64,000 nt of DNA from Pseudomonas nitroreducens (GCF_024170165.1 NZ_JALJXP010000015.1:1-64000), one strand, 5' to 3'; positions 9,811 through 17,966 are shown, numbered from the stretch's first letter. A program made the numbers and translations. Notes: generated from the letters alone by a model not told the origin.

Positions 9811-10722
9811 TTACTGCGGGCCGAGTTTCTTGATCAGCGCGTCGAGCATCTCGACTTCTTCGCCGGTGAGGTCGGTCAGCGGTGCGCGCACCGGGCCGGC
9901 GTCATGGCCCACCAGCTTGGCGCCAGCCTTGATGATGCTCACGCCGTAGCCTTCGCAGCGGTTGCGGATGGCCAGGTAAGGCAGGAAGAAATCGTCGATC
10001 AGGCGATTGACCGTGGCGTGGTCGTCGCTGGCGATGGCGTTGTAGAAGTCGATGGCGGTCTTCGGGATGAAGTTGAACACGGCCGAGGAATACACCGGCA
10101 CGCCCAGCGCCTTGTAGGCCGCTGCGTAGACTTCGGCGGTCGGCAGGCCGCCGAGGTAGGTCAGGCGCTCGCCCAGGCGGCGGCGGATGGCGACCATCGG
10201 CTCGATCTCGCCGATGCCGTCCTTGAAGCCGATCAGGTTCGGGCAGCGGTCGGCGAGCTTTTCCAGGCTGTCGGCGTTGAGGCGGCAGACGTTGCGGTTG
10301 TACACCACCACACCGAAGTCCACCGAGCGGCAGACCTGCTCGACGTGGGCCACCAGGCCTTCCTGGCTGGCTTCGGTCAGGTAGTGCGGCAGCAGCAGGA
10401 TGCCGGCAGCGCCCTGCTTCTCGGCTTCCTGGGCGTAGGCGATGGCCTGACGGGTCGGGCCGCCGGCGCCGGCGAGGATCGGTACCTGGCCACGGCAGGT
10501 ATCCACCGCGGTCTTGATGATCGAGGAGAACTCGTTGGGCTCCAGCGAGAAGAACTCGCCGGTACCGCCGGCCGCAAAGAGTGCACTGGCGCCGTAGGGG
10601 GCCAGCCACTCCAGGCGGCGGGCGTAGGTGTCCGCGCGGAAGTTGCCCTGGGTATCGAAGTCCGTCACGGGGAACGACAGCAGACCGGACGAAAGGGTGG
10701 ACTTCAGTTCTTGTGGATTCAT
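9811..10722 (-). CDS. kdgD: 5-dehydro-4-deoxyglucarate dehydratase (EC 4.2.1.41)
   Basis: The enzyme is a decarboxylating dehydratase that turns 5-dehydro-4-deoxy-D-glucarate into 2,5-dioxopentanoate, CO2 and water. It belongs to the DapA/N-acetylneuraminate lyase (TIM barrel, class I aldolase) family, with 303 residues, the usual length. Visible are GGTGEFFSL (about 52-60), the catalytic Tyr141 in VVYNR and the Schiff-base Lys167 in IGFKDGIG. Start ATG 10722 has AGGG at good spacing. It is the first gene of the kdgD-aldehyde dehydrogenase unit, with a 138-bp region to the regulator gene upstream that contains a candidate operator (10790-10809). Pseudomonas and Agrobacterium use this KdgD route instead of the GarL/GarR aldolase route of E. 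coli. Confidence 0.95.
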   Translation of the reverse strand: MNPQELKSTLSSGLLSFPVTDFDTQGNFRADTYARRLEWLAPYGASALFAAGGTGEFFSLEPNEFSSIIKTAVDTCRGQVPILAGAGGPTRQAIAYAQEAEKQGAAGILLLPHYLTEASQEGLVAHVEQVCRSVDFGVVVYNRNVCRLNADSLEKLADRCPNLIGFKDGIGEIEPMVAIRRRLGERLTYLGGLPTAEVYAAAYKALGVPVYSSAVFNFIPKTAIDFYNAIASDDHATVNRLIDDFFLPYLAIRNRCEGYGVSIIKAGAKLVGHDAGPVRAPLTDLTGEEVEMLDALIKKLGPQ

Positions 10723-10789
10723 TGGCGATCACCCTGCAAAGCGAATTTTTATAGGAAGAGGTGCAACGACAATCGGCTTATGGCGTCAT

Positions 10790-10811
10790 GTTGTCGGTCA
10801 TCGTACAACTA
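10790..10811. promoter_or_regulatory. Candidate operator for the FadR-type regulator (kdgD promoter)
   Basis: GTTGTCGGTCATCGTACAAC (10790-10809) is an imperfect palindrome with GTTGT/ACAAC ends, 68 bp upstream of the kdgD start. The overlapping TCGTACAACTA (10801-10811) fits TNGTNNNACNA, the half-palindromic pattern known for FadR-subfamily regulators. A 15-bp part, CGGTCATCGTACAAC, is repeated exactly at the start codon of the adjacent regulator gene. Confidence 0.5.
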
Positions 10812-10860
10812 CAAACAAAAGCCGACAAGTCGTCAGACAACCTTTTCTTCCGTCCGCTCG

Positions 10861-11634
10861 TCAGCCGAGTTTTTCTTCGGCCGATTCGTGGGCGCGGCGC
10901 AGGCGTTCGCGGGAGTTGGTCAGGTGCAGGCGCATGGCGGCGCGGGCGGCGTCGGTGTCGCCGCGGGCGATGGCATCGAAGATGTCTTCGTGCTCGCGGT
11001 TGACCCGCGCCAGGTAGTGGTTCTGGTCGTCATGGGCCAGGCGTGCGGAGTTCAGGCGGGTGCGCGGGATGATGCTCGCCCCCAGGTGGCTCATGATGTC
11101 GGTGAAGTAGCGGTTGCCCGTGGCTTCGGCGATGCGCAGGTGGAACTGGAAGTCCGAGGCCACCGCGTCGCGGCCGTTGGCCTGGCTCTCCTCCAGGGCA
11201 TCCAGGGCGTCGCGCAGGCCCTGCAGCTGCTCGGGGCTGCGGCGCTGGGCGGCGAGCCCGGCGGACTCCACCTCCAGGCTGATGCGCAGCTCCAGCACCG
11301 CCAGCACGTCGCGCAGGGTGACGATGGTCGCCGGGTCGATGCGGAACGGGCCGTCCTTGGGTGTGTCCAGCACGAAGGTGCCGATGCCGTGACGGGTTTC
11401 CACCAGCCCCGCGGCCTGCAGCCGGGAGATCGCCTCGCGGACCACGGTGCGGCTGACGCCCTGCTCGGTCATGATCGCCGACTCGGTGGGCAGCTTGTCC
11501 CCGGGCTTGATGCGACCATCGCGGATACGCGCGGAAAGCTCGGCGACCACCTCATGGGCGAGGCTGCGGGAACGTTTGCGGGGAAGCGGGCTGGTCGGCA
11601 TGGTGGTCGCTGGAATGGATGAAGAGGCGGTCAT
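10861..11634 (-). CDS. FadR-subfamily GntR transcriptional regulator of hexarate genes
   Basis: This is a DNA-binding repressor, probably responding to galactarate, glucarate or a breakdown product. It has 257 residues: a winged helix-turn-helix at about 25-90 (SLAHEVVAELSARIRDG, LPTESAIMTEQGVSRTVVREAI, GLVETRHGIGTFV) and an all-helical FCD effector domain at about 105-250 with metal/ligand-type His residues (FHLRIAEATGNRYF, NREHEDIFDAIARGD). It lies upstream of kdgD in the same orientation, 138 bp away. ATG 11634 lacks a clear SD; ATG 11601 (MPTSPLPRKRS) is an alternative. The start region at 11628-11642 contains a 15-bp sequence also found in the kdgD promoter region, which suggests autoregulation. 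Confidence 0.87.
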   Translation of the reverse strand: MTASSSIPATTMPTSPLPRKRSRSLAHEVVAELSARIRDGRIKPGDKLPTESAIMTEQGVSRTVVREAISRLQAAGLVETRHGIGTFVLDTPKDGPFRIDPATIVTLRDVLAVLELRISLEVESAGLAAQRRSPEQLQGLRDALDALEESQANGRDAVASDFQFHLRIAEATGNRYFTDIMSHLGASIIPRTRLNSARLAHDDQNHYLARVNREHEDIFDAIARGDTDAARAAMRLHLTNSRERLRRAHESAEEKLG

Positions 11635-11642
11635 CGTACAAC
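11628..11642. promoter_or_regulatory. Second copy of the 15-bp operator candidate
   Basis: CGGTCATCGTACAAC overlaps the proposed start codon of the GntR regulator and matches 10795-10809 exactly. A regulator bound here would block its own translation-start region or promoter. The left palindrome arm seen at the kdgD copy is not conserved. Confidence 0.4.
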
Positions 11643-11718
11643 ATCGGGATGGCGCCCGGCCATGGTCGGCCAGTTGTGTGATGACTCTGCCCTGCCCTCG
11701 TCAATCCCTCACCGTGCG

Positions 11719-11811
11719 GTTCGCGAGCAAGCTCGCTCCTGCGGGTTCAGGCATGGACATTCCCTGTAGGAGCGGGCCATGCCCGCGATCGCGCGCATGG
11801 CGCGCTCCTAC
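11719..11811. repeat. REP cluster
   Basis: TTCGCGAGCAAGCTCGCTCC is followed by a second REP (11766-11811) running from GTAGGAGCGGGCCATGCCCGCG to its inverse GCGCGCTCCTAC, forming a long imperfect hairpin. It fills the spacer between the regulator promoter and the end of the next minus-strand gene. Confidence 0.75.
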
Positions 11812-11865
11812 AGGGGAGCACGGAGTCACCCGGAAGCCGCCGATCCCGCCTCGATCTGCAGGGCT

Positions 11866-12237
11866 TCACTGATGCAACCGCAGTACCGCCTCCAGCTCTT
11901 CGCGCAACCAGGGCTCGTCGATCTGCGGCAGACGCCGGGTGATCTGCCGGGCCACCCAGCTCTGGCCACGGCCGATGAAGTCGAAGCGCAGCTCCAGGTC
12001 GTCGATGGCCATGGCACTGGCATGGAAGTCGCCAACGCCTGTGTCGGGCGTGGCGCCCAGGCGTTCCAGGCAGCGGCGCAGGCGCCGGCAGCTTTCCGCC
12101 TCGCCCTGGTGCAAACGCTCCAGGCGATGACGGGCCACCGCCTCATCGGCCTGCCGCAGGCTGTCGAGCATCACCCGCGCGCCGGCACGCTCGGCGCGCA
12201 TCAGGGTCTGCAACCAGTCAATCAGATCGTCGGACAT
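11866..12237 (-). CDS. Small helical protein of unknown function (DUF6306-like)
   Basis: The protein has 123 residues, is rich in Leu, Arg and Glu, and has no signal peptide or membrane segment. It begins with a long amphipathic helix (LIDWLQTLMRAERAGARVMLD) that recalls ferritin-like or DUF6306 proteins of proteobacteria; I assign that family only tentatively. The C-terminus (LPQIDEPWLREELEAVLRLHQ) also looks helical. It is minus strand, alone between the REP cluster and the ccoN promoter region. No function can be given. Confidence 0.7.
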   Translation of the reverse strand: MSDDLIDWLQTLMRAERAGARVMLDSLRQADEAVARHRLERLHQGEAESCRRLRRCLERLGATPDTGVGDFHASAMAIDDLELRFDFIGRGQSWVARQITRRLPQIDEPWLREELEAVLRLHQ

Positions 12238-12618
12238 GAAGCCCCCAGGTCATCGCGAAGGTCCATCCTAGACCGTCTCGCAAAGCAGTTTTAAATGAAT
12301 TGAATTGCACTGACGCTGCACTTTTCCGAATGCATCCCGCCGGCGCCGTACCTCTTCATTTCCGCCGCGCCGCTCGTCGGCCTTGATCCCGGACAAGGCA
12401 TGGCAGAGCGGTCGCGTGTCAGCACCTCACCTTGAAATCAAAATAACTGCACTTATGCAGCATTATTATTCGTTTGTTGCATCCATCTCGGCTGTTCAGA
12501 CTGATCGGGCTCCCTGCGGCGAATTGCCTCCTACCTTGCCTCTTCGCCCATTAAGCAACGCTTAGCACGCTCGGGTGGCCAGGGAGCCGTCAGTCAACCG
12601 GAGTACGACGGAATCAAG
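12238..12618. other. AT-richer promoter region upstream of ccoN
   Basis: No gene is seen. The segment from about 12280 to 12500 is clearly more AT-rich than its surroundings, as expected for divergent promoters. It contains a near-consensus ANR box (12383-12396), a small hairpin CTGCActtaTGCAG at about 12447-12460, and several TTGAAA/TATTAT-like hexamers without ideal spacing. Confidence 0.5.
12383..12396 (+). promoter_or_regulatory. Possible ANR/DNR box
   Basis: TTGATCCCGGACAA differs from the ANR consensus TTGAT-N4-(A/G)TCAA at one of ten defined positions. It lies 222 bp upstream of the ccoN start. Oxygen control by ANR is known for one cbb3 operon in P. aeruginosa. A -10 box at the right distance is not obvious. 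Confidence 0.3.
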
Positions 12619-14064
12619 ATGGACAGCGCGATACCCCTCGATCAGCACACCCCCCGCGACGCCGAATACAACTACGACATCGTCCGCCGCTTCACCCTCA
12701 CCACCCTGGGCTGGGGCATCCTCGGGATGCTCATGGGCGTGTTCATCGCCGCCCAGCTGGTGTGGCCGCAATTGAGCCTGGAGATGCCCTGGACCAGCTT
12801 CGGGCGCATCCGGCCGATCCACACCAACCTGGTGATCTTCGCCTTTGGCGGCAGCGCGCTGTTCGCCACCTCCTTCTATGTGGTGCAGCGCACCTGCCGC
12901 GTGCGGGTCATCTCCGACTCCCTGGCCAACCTGCTGTTCTGGGGCTGGCAGGCGAGCCTGGTGGCCATGCTGATCAGCTACCCGCTGGGCATCACCACGT
13001 CCAAGGAATACGCCGAGATGGAATGGCCCATCGCCGTCTGGGTGACCTTCCTCTGGCTGATCTACGCCTACCTGTTCTTCGGCACCATCGCCCGGCGCAA
13101 GGTACGCCACATCTACGTGGGCAACTGGTTCTACGGCGCTTTCATCGTGGTCACCGGGATGGTCCACGTGGTCAATCACCTGGCGATTCCGGTAACCCTG
13201 CTCAAGTCCTACCCGCTCTACTCGGGCGCCACCGACGCGATGATCCAGTGGTGGTACGGCCACAGCGTGGTGGGCTTCATCCTCTCGGTGGGCTTCCTCG
13301 GCATGATGTACTACTACGTGCCCAAGCAGGCCGAGCGGCCGATCTACTCCTACCGCCTGTCCATCGTGCACTTCTGGGCGATCATCACCCTGTACATCTG
13401 GGCCGGCCCGCACCACCTGCACTACACCGCCCTGCCCGACTGGGCGCAGAGCCTGGGCATGGTGATGTCGCTGATCCTTCTGGCACCCAGCTGGGGCGGC
13501 ATGATCAACGGCATGATGACCCTCTCCGGGGCCTGGCATAAGCTGCGCACCGACCCGATCCTGCGCTTCCTCGTGGTGTCGCTGGCCTTCTACGGCATGT
13601 CCACCTTCGAGGGCCCGATGATGGCGATCAAGACGGTGAACTCGCTGTCGCACTACACCGACTGGACCATCGGCCACGTGCACGCCGGCGCCCTGGGCTG
13701 GGTGGCGATGATCTCCATCGGCGCGCTCTACCACATGATCCCCAAGCTCTACGGCCGCGAGCAGATGCACAGCGTCGGGCTGATCAACGCGCACTTCTGG
13801 CTCGCCACCATCGGCACAGTCCTCTACATCGCCTCGATGTGGGTCAACGGCATCACCCAGGGCCTGATGTGGCGCGCGGTGAACGAGGACGGCACGCTGA
13901 CCTACTCCTTCGTCGAGGCGCTGGCGGCCAGCCATCCGGGCTATATCGTGCGGCTGATCGGCGGCTCCACCTTTGCCAGCGGCATGCTGCTGATGGCCTG
14001 GAACACCTGGGCCACGGTGCGCTCCGGCAAGCCGGTGTCGAACCTCGCAGCGGCTGCGGCCTGA
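12619..14064 (+). CDS. ccoN: Orphan cbb3-type cytochrome c oxidase subunit I (CcoN)
   Basis: This is the catalytic subunit of a cbb3 terminal oxidase in the inner membrane, where heme b and the heme b3-CuB centre reduce O2 to water. It has 481 residues and about 12 helices. Ligand positions are present: His68 in RPIHTN, the CuB histidines in [10 protein letters not shown] and [11 protein letters not shown], and the heme histidines in HVHAGALGW. Only a small CcoQ gene follows; no ccoO or ccoP is nearby. P. aeruginosa has such orphan pairs, ccoN3Q3 and ccoN4Q4 (PA4133-PA4134), whose CcoN can be built into oxidase isoforms with CcoO/CcoP from the complete operons, and CcoN4 is linked to cyanide tolerance and phenazine use in biofilms. 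This gene is most likely of that kind. The start has GGAGT about 12 nt upstream. Confidence 0.93.
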   Translation: MDSAIPLDQHTPRDAEYNYDIVRRFTLTTLGWGILGMLMGVFIAAQLVWPQLSLEMPWTSFGRIRPIHTNLVIFAFGGSALFATSFYVVQRTCRVRVISDSLANLLFWGWQASLVAMLISYPLGITTSKEYAEMEWPIAVWVTFLWLIYAYLFFGTIARRKVRHIYVGNWFYGAFIVVTGMVHVVNHLAIPVTLLKSYPLYSGATDAMIQWWYGHSVVGFILSVGFLGMMYYYVPKQAERPIYSYRLSIVHFWAIITLYIWAGPHHLHYTALPDWAQSLGMVMSLILLAPSWGGMINGMMTLSGAWHKLRTDPILRFLVVSLAFYGMSTFEGPMMAIKTVNSLSHYTDWTIGHVHAGALGWVAMISIGALYHMIPKLYGREQMHSVGLINAHFWLATIGTVLYIASMWVNGITQGLMWRAVNEDGTLTYSFVEALAASHPGYIVRLIGGSTFASGMLLMAWNTWATVRSGKPVSNLAAAAA

Positions 14065-14074
14065 GGACTCGACG

Positions 14075-14278
14075 ATGCTGCTGAGTCTTATCGGCCTGAT
14101 CGCCTGCGCTGCTGCCTGCTGGCGAGGCTGCCGCCGCACCGACGAACAGGCGGCGCTGCTGCCCTTCGCCGACGACCCGGACGCCGCGCGGCGCATGAGC
14201 GCGGCCACCGGCCGGCACTGCGAGCGGATCGTCCGGCCGCTGCCGGAGCCGCCACCGCCTTACCGAATGCGCGCCTGA
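14075..14278 (+). CDS. ccoQ: CcoQ-like small cbb3 oxidase subunit
   Basis: This 67-residue protein has one N-terminal membrane helix (LLSLIGLIACAAACW, about 2-17) and a charged cytoplasmic tail. The tail motif EQAALLPFADDPD closely matches the (D/N)EAAxLPFADE/D signature of CcoQ, the small subunit that stabilises cbb3 oxidase. The start ATG 14075 is 10 nt after the ccoN stop, and the SD GAGGA overlaps that stop, so the two genes are translationally close. An orphan ccoN-ccoQ pair without ccoO/ccoP is the layout of ccoN3Q3 and ccoN4Q4 in P. aeruginosa. The tail ends with a Pro-rich segment (PEPPPPYRMRA) not usual in CcoQ. Confidence 0.75.
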   Translation: MLLSLIGLIACAAACWRGCRRTDEQAALLPFADDPDAARRMSAATGRHCERIVRPLPEPPPPYRMRA

Positions 14279-14401
14279 TTTCCCGCTCTATCGATTTCCC
14301 GCTCCACGGACGGAGCCTCCCCGAGTGCCGATGTTGGCACCTTGCAGGGCTCTTCCCCGCGAGAGCCCGTTTTTTTCAGACTTCGCTCCCCGGATTTCCC
14401 G

Positions 14402-15535
14402 ATGCCCGCCCTCACCGGCTGGCGGCACCGTGCCGCCGCGTACCTGCCCGACATTCCCCACACCCGCCCGCGCGAATGGCTGCGCGCCTCCCTCGGCGCC
14501 AGCCTGGGCTTCCTGCTCAGCGCCGCCACCTGCGGCCTGCTGTTCGGCTCCTCGGTGGCGCTGCACTTTGCCGGCCCCTGGGCCGCTTCGGCGGTTTTGC
14601 TGTTCGCCGTCTCTTCCGGTGCCCTCGCCCAGCCCTGGTCGGTGATCGGCAGCTACCTGTGTGCGTCACTGGTGGCGCTGCTGATCGGCCTCTGGCTGCC
14701 CGCCGGCATCGCCAGCGCCGCTCTCGCGCTGGGGCTGAGCCTGCTGCTGATGTACCCGCTGCGCTGCCTGCATCCACCGGGCGGCGCGCTGGCCTTCTGC
14801 ATGGTGTTCGCCTCACCCACACCTGGCGAGCCGGTGTGGTTGGCATCGCTATCCGCTATCAGCGGCGGTCTCGGCCTGGTGCTCCTGGCCCTGCTGTTCA
14901 ACAACCTGACGCGCATGCCCTACCCGCGCCGCCGCAGCCTCGCCGCGGACAACCACCAGACCCGGGACCCGGCCCCCGGCGCGCGGCTTGGCATCCAGGC
15001 CGCCGACCTCGATCAGGCGCTGGACGAGCTTGAGGGCTTTGTCGACATCACCCGCGACGACCTCGAACGCCTGGTGCGCAGCACTGAGCGCCACGCCCTG
15101 CGCCGCAGCATGGGCGATACCCGCGCGCGGGAAGTGATGTCCCGCGACCTGATCTGTGCCTCGCCGGAAACCCCGCTCAGCCACGCCCTGCGCCTGCTGG
15201 TGAAGCACCACCTGAAGGCCCTGCCGATCCTCGACGAGGAGCGCCGTCTGGTGGGCATCGTCAGCCTGATCGACCTGCTGGTGCCCCGAGGCACCTGGTG
15301 GAAGCGCCTGCTCGGCAGTATCGGCCTGCACCGCGACCGCCTGCTGGGCGAGGTGATGACCCGCCCGGTACTGCACGTGGATGCCGGCACCCATGTGGTG
15401 GAGCTGATCCCGCTGCTCTCCGACCAGGGTCTGCACTGCCTGCCGGTGCTGGAGCGTGGCGAACTGGTGGGCGTGATCACCCAGACCGACCTGATCGCCG
15501 CCCTGCAACGCGACCTGCTCAGTCACCTGGGCTGA
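14402..15535 (+). CDS. HPP-family membrane protein with two CBS domains
   Basis: The protein has 377 residues. The N-terminal half (about 25-170) is an HPP domain of four or more helices with the PLRCLHPPGGALAF signature; plant plastid HPP members transport nitrite, while the bacterial role is unknown. A linker follows, then two CBS domains (about 240-300 and 315-375: AREVMSRDLICASPETPL and LGEVMTRPVLHVDAGTHV), which usually bind adenine nucleotides and regulate transport. The frame opens further upstream through a TTG at 14342, but ATG 14402 fits the family better; it lacks a strong SD. It lies 123 bp after the ccoQ-like gene and upstream of a LysR regulator on the same strand. Confidence 0.85.
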   Translation: MPALTGWRHRAAAYLPDIPHTRPREWLRASLGASLGFLLSAATCGLLFGSSVALHFAGPWAASAVLLFAVSSGALAQPWSVIGSYLCASLVALLIGLWLPAGIASAALALGLSLLLMYPLRCLHPPGGALAFCMVFASPTPGEPVWLASLSAISGGLGLVLLALLFNNLTRMPYPRRRSLAADNHQTRDPAPGARLGIQAADLDQALDELEGFVDITRDDLERLVRSTERHALRRSMGDTRAREVMSRDLICASPETPLSHALRLLVKHHLKALPILDEERRLVGIVSLIDLLVPRGTWWKRLLGSIGLHRDRLLGEVMTRPVLHVDAGTHVVELIPLLSDQGLHCLPVLERGELVGVITQTDLIAALQRDLLSHLG

Positions 15536-15605
15536 ACGCTCTTTCCACCTGGGCCTGCAGCCCTTTCCGTTACACTGGCCGCCTGATTCGCGCAGAAGCC
15601 TTTGC

Positions 15606-16466
15606 ATGGACATCGACCTCACCCGCACCTTCCTGGAAATCGTCCGCCACGGCAGCTTCGTGGCCGCCGCCGAACGCATGCACGTCACCCAGACCGCGAT
15701 CACCGCGCGGGTGCAGAAGCTGGAGGCACACCTCAACTGCACGCTGTTCGTGCGCAACCGCGCCGGCGCCAGGTTGACCCCGGACGGCGAGGCCTTCGTC
15801 ACCTACGCCAACCAGATCCTGCAGACCTGGGAGGCCGCCCAGCGCGACCTGCCATTGCCCGAGGGCATCCACAACGTGCTGCACATCGGTGGCGAGGTGA
15901 GCCTGTGCAACCCGCTGATGCTGCGCTGGGTCAGCCGTATCCGCCAGACCATCGGCGACCACGCGGTGCGCGCCGAGATCGGCGACGGCCAGAGCCTGCT
16001 GCGCCAGCTGGAGCTGGGTGTGCTCGACGCCGCCCTGGTCTACCAGCCGACCTACTGGCCGGGGATGCAGGTGGAACAGTTGCTGGAGGAGAAGCTGATC
16101 CTGGTGCGCGCGCAGAACCCCGAGCCCTATGTCTACATCGACTGGGGCGAAGGCTTCCGCCAGCAGCACGACAGCGCCCTGCCGGAACTGTCCAAGGCAC
16201 CGGTGTCGTTCAACCTCGGCCCGCTGGCGTTGCAGTACATCCTGGAGAACGGCGGCTCGGGTTACTTCCGTACGCGGGTGGTGCAGAGCTATCTGGACCG
16301 CAAGGTGCTGCGCCGGGTGCCCAAGGCGCCGGAGTTCAGCTACCCGACCTATCTGGTGTATTCGCGGGACCGCGATTCGCAGGCGCTGCAGCAGGCTTTC
16401 GCGCTGCTGCGCGAGGTGGTGGCGCAGGACCCGGACTGGTCGCAGCGCTGGGACCCGATGATCTGA
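15606..16466 (+). CDS. LysR-family transcriptional regulator
   Basis: This 286-residue LTTR has an N-terminal winged HTH (about 1-60: DLTRTFLEIVRHGSFVAAAERM, TQTAITARVQKLE) and a C-terminal periplasmic-binding-protein-like effector domain (about 88-280). The start is ATG 15606 because DIDLTRTFLEIV is a canonical LTTR N-terminus. It follows the HPP/CBS gene by 70 bp on the same strand, and its downstream neighbour is convergent, so its target is not clear from context. The HPP gene or its own gene are the nearest candidates. Confidence 0.88.
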   Translation: MDIDLTRTFLEIVRHGSFVAAAERMHVTQTAITARVQKLEAHLNCTLFVRNRAGARLTPDGEAFVTYANQILQTWEAAQRDLPLPEGIHNVLHIGGEVSLCNPLMLRWVSRIRQTIGDHAVRAEIGDGQSLLRQLELGVLDAALVYQPTYWPGMQVEQLLEEKLILVRAQNPEPYVYIDWGEGFRQQHDSALPELSKAPVSFNLGPLALQYILENGGSGYFRTRVVQSYLDRKVLRRVPKAPEFSYPTYLVYSRDRDSQALQQAFALLREVVAQDPDWSQRWDPMI

Positions 16467-16493
16467 GCCCGTTGTGCGGATGCTGCCGGCCGC

Positions 16494-16558
16494 CGTAAGA
16501 GCGAGCCCGCCCGCAAGCCCCGCCCGGACAACCATGGCAGGCAGGCTCGCCCCTACAG
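16494..16558. repeat. Degenerate inverted REP pair
   Basis: GTAAGAGCGAGCCCGCCCGC and the inverse GGCAGGCTCGCCCCTAC about 30 bp further on form an imperfect long hairpin related to the GTAGGAGCG REP family. Confidence 0.6.
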
Positions 16559-16681
16559 GTGCCACGCCTTGACCTCCCCAGGTTCCCGGCCCTTCCCTGT
16601 CAGGGGAAGGAGGCGTATGCCGGGTGTTTCCGTGTTCATGAAGTCCTCGCGGACAAAGTCCGCAAACCCTCGACGCTGATA

Positions 16682-16754
16682 CGTAGGGCGCATAACGCCC
16701 CAGGCGTTATCCGCCATTTCGGCGGATAACCCGTTCCGGGTTATGCGCCCTACG
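16682..16754. repeat. Inverted repeat CGTAGGGCGCATAACGCC
   Basis: CGTAGGGCGCATAACGCC at the left and GGGTTATGCGCCCTACG at the right are inverted copies. Inner GGCGTTATCCGCC and GGCGGATAACC segments also pair, so the whole 73-bp block can fold into a cruciform. A half copy occurs at 62651-62684. It lies 22 bp past the end of bapD. Confidence 0.75.
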
Positions 16755-16775
16755 CGGCTACCTTATCAGCCGCGG

Positions 16776-17966
16776 TTACATCAACCGCGCCTTGAGCAAC
16801 GGCCGCAGCAGGTAGTTCAGCACGCTGCGCTTGCCGCTGAGGATGTCCACCTCGGCGACCATGCCGGGGATGATCGGCAGCACCTCGCCGTTGCGCATCA
16901 GCTGGCTGCCGTCGGTCTTGATCAGCACCTGGTAGTAGTACTCCTTGCCGTGCACCGTATCTTCTTCGATCGTGTCGGCGCTGATCTGTTCCAGGGTGCC
17001 CTTCAAATCACCGTAGATGCTGTAGTCGTAGGCGGTGATCTTGACCTTGGCCGGCATGCCCGGCACCAGGAAGGCCACGTCGCGCGGCTTGACCTTGGCT
17101 TCCACCAGCAGGCGATCCTCCACCGGGATCACCTCCATGATCGGCTCGCCGGGCTGCACCACGCCGCCGCGGGTGCTGATCAGCACGGTGTTCACCCGCC
17201 CGCGTACCGGCGAGAGGATTTCCGTGCGGCGCAGCTGGTCCTTGCGCTGCTGGACGATGGGCTCGATCTGCGCCAGCTGGGCCTTCTTCTCCTGCCGCTC
17301 GGTGTAGGCATCCTGGAAATAGGTGTTCTTCAGCTCGGTGAGCTTGCCGCTCAGGGTGGCGATGTCCTGGCTCAGCTTGAGCGCTTCCATCTGGCTCACT
17401 GCGCGGCGCTCCACCAGCGGCTTGACCAGCGCCAGCTGGCTCTGCGCCAGGCGAATCTGCTGCTGCAGCGAGCGGGTGTTCTCTTCCAGCTTGTCGCGAC
17501 GCGACTTGAACAGCTCGCGCTCGGAGCGTGCCACCGGGCCGTCGGCGGGCATGCCTGCTGGGAATACGATGTGGTCCTGACCCATCACTTCCGCGTCCAG
17601 CCGGGCGATGGCGGCGCCCAGCACCTCGGCCTGGTTGGCCGCCTCCTGCCAGGACGTCTCGAAATGCGTGCGGTCCAGGCGCACCAGCGGCTGGCCGACC
17701 TGCACCAGCTCGCCCTCCTGCACCAGCAGGCGGTCGAGGATGCCACCCTCCAGGCTCTGGATCTTCTGCATGCGACTGAACGGCACCACCCGGCCATCGC
17801 CGCGGGTGACTTCGTCCAGTTGCGCCCAGGCCGCCCAGGCGACGGCGGCGATCAGGCTCAGCAGCAGCGCCCACAACAAGGGTCGCGATACCGGGTGGCT
17901 GGCGGCCAGCAGCGGGTCCTGCAGCTCGCGGCGCAGGCGTTCGGCGGCGCGGGTTTCACTGGCCAT
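16776..17966 (-). CDS. bapD: HlyD-type membrane fusion protein of the adhesin type I secretion system
   Basis: This 396-residue periplasmic adaptor links the inner membrane ABC exporter to the TolC-like channel. It has a short cytoplasmic N-terminus, one membrane helix (about 30-50, LLWALLLSLIAAVAWAAWA), a biotinyl-lipoyl-like half at about 65-100, a long coiled-coil hairpin (about 120-265, rich in Gln, Leu and Arg), the second lipoyl half (ILSPVRGRVNTV) and a beta-barrel domain ending LNYLLRPLLKARLM, the usual end of HlyD/LapC proteins. Its ATG overlaps the end of bapC by 11 nt, so the two are coupled. The order adhesin-TolC-ABC-HlyD matches P. aeruginosa PA1874-PA1877 (bapABCD). Confidence 0.92.
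   Translation of the reverse strand: MASETRAAERLRRELQDPLLAASHPVSRPLLWALLLSLIAAVAWAAWAQLDEVTRGDGRVVPFSRMQKIQSLEGGILDRLLVQEGELVQVGQPLVRLDRTHFETSWQEAANQAEVLGAAIARLDAEVMGQDHIVFPAGMPADGPVARSERELFKSRRDKLEENTRSLQQQIRLAQSQLALVKPLVERRAVSQMEALKLSQDIATLSGKLTELKNTYFQDAYTERQEKKAQLAQIEPIVQQRKDQLRRTEILSPVRGRVNTVLISTRGGVVQPGEPIMEVIPVEDRLLVEAKVKPRDVAFLVPGMPAKVKITAYDYSIYGDLKGTLEQISADTIEEDTVHGKEYYYQVLIKTDGSQLMRNGEVLPIIPGMVAEVDILSGKRSVLNYLLRPLLKARLM

Larger units (their letters stand above)
16467..16775. other. Repeat-filled spacer between convergent genes
   Basis: No gene is present. The spacer is occupied by a REP pair (16494-16558), a short GCGGACaaaGTCCGC palindrome at about 16648-16663 and a second type of inverted repeat (16682-16754). 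These probably provide the transcript ends for the LysR gene on the left and the bap operon on the right. Confidence 0.7.

Noticed and set aside
12433-12470. Hairpin and TTGAAA/TATTAT hexamers upstream of ccoN as a sigma-70 promoter
   Set aside because: The hexamer spacing (26 bp) is wrong and the alternative -10 matches only half of the consensus, so no promoter is called.
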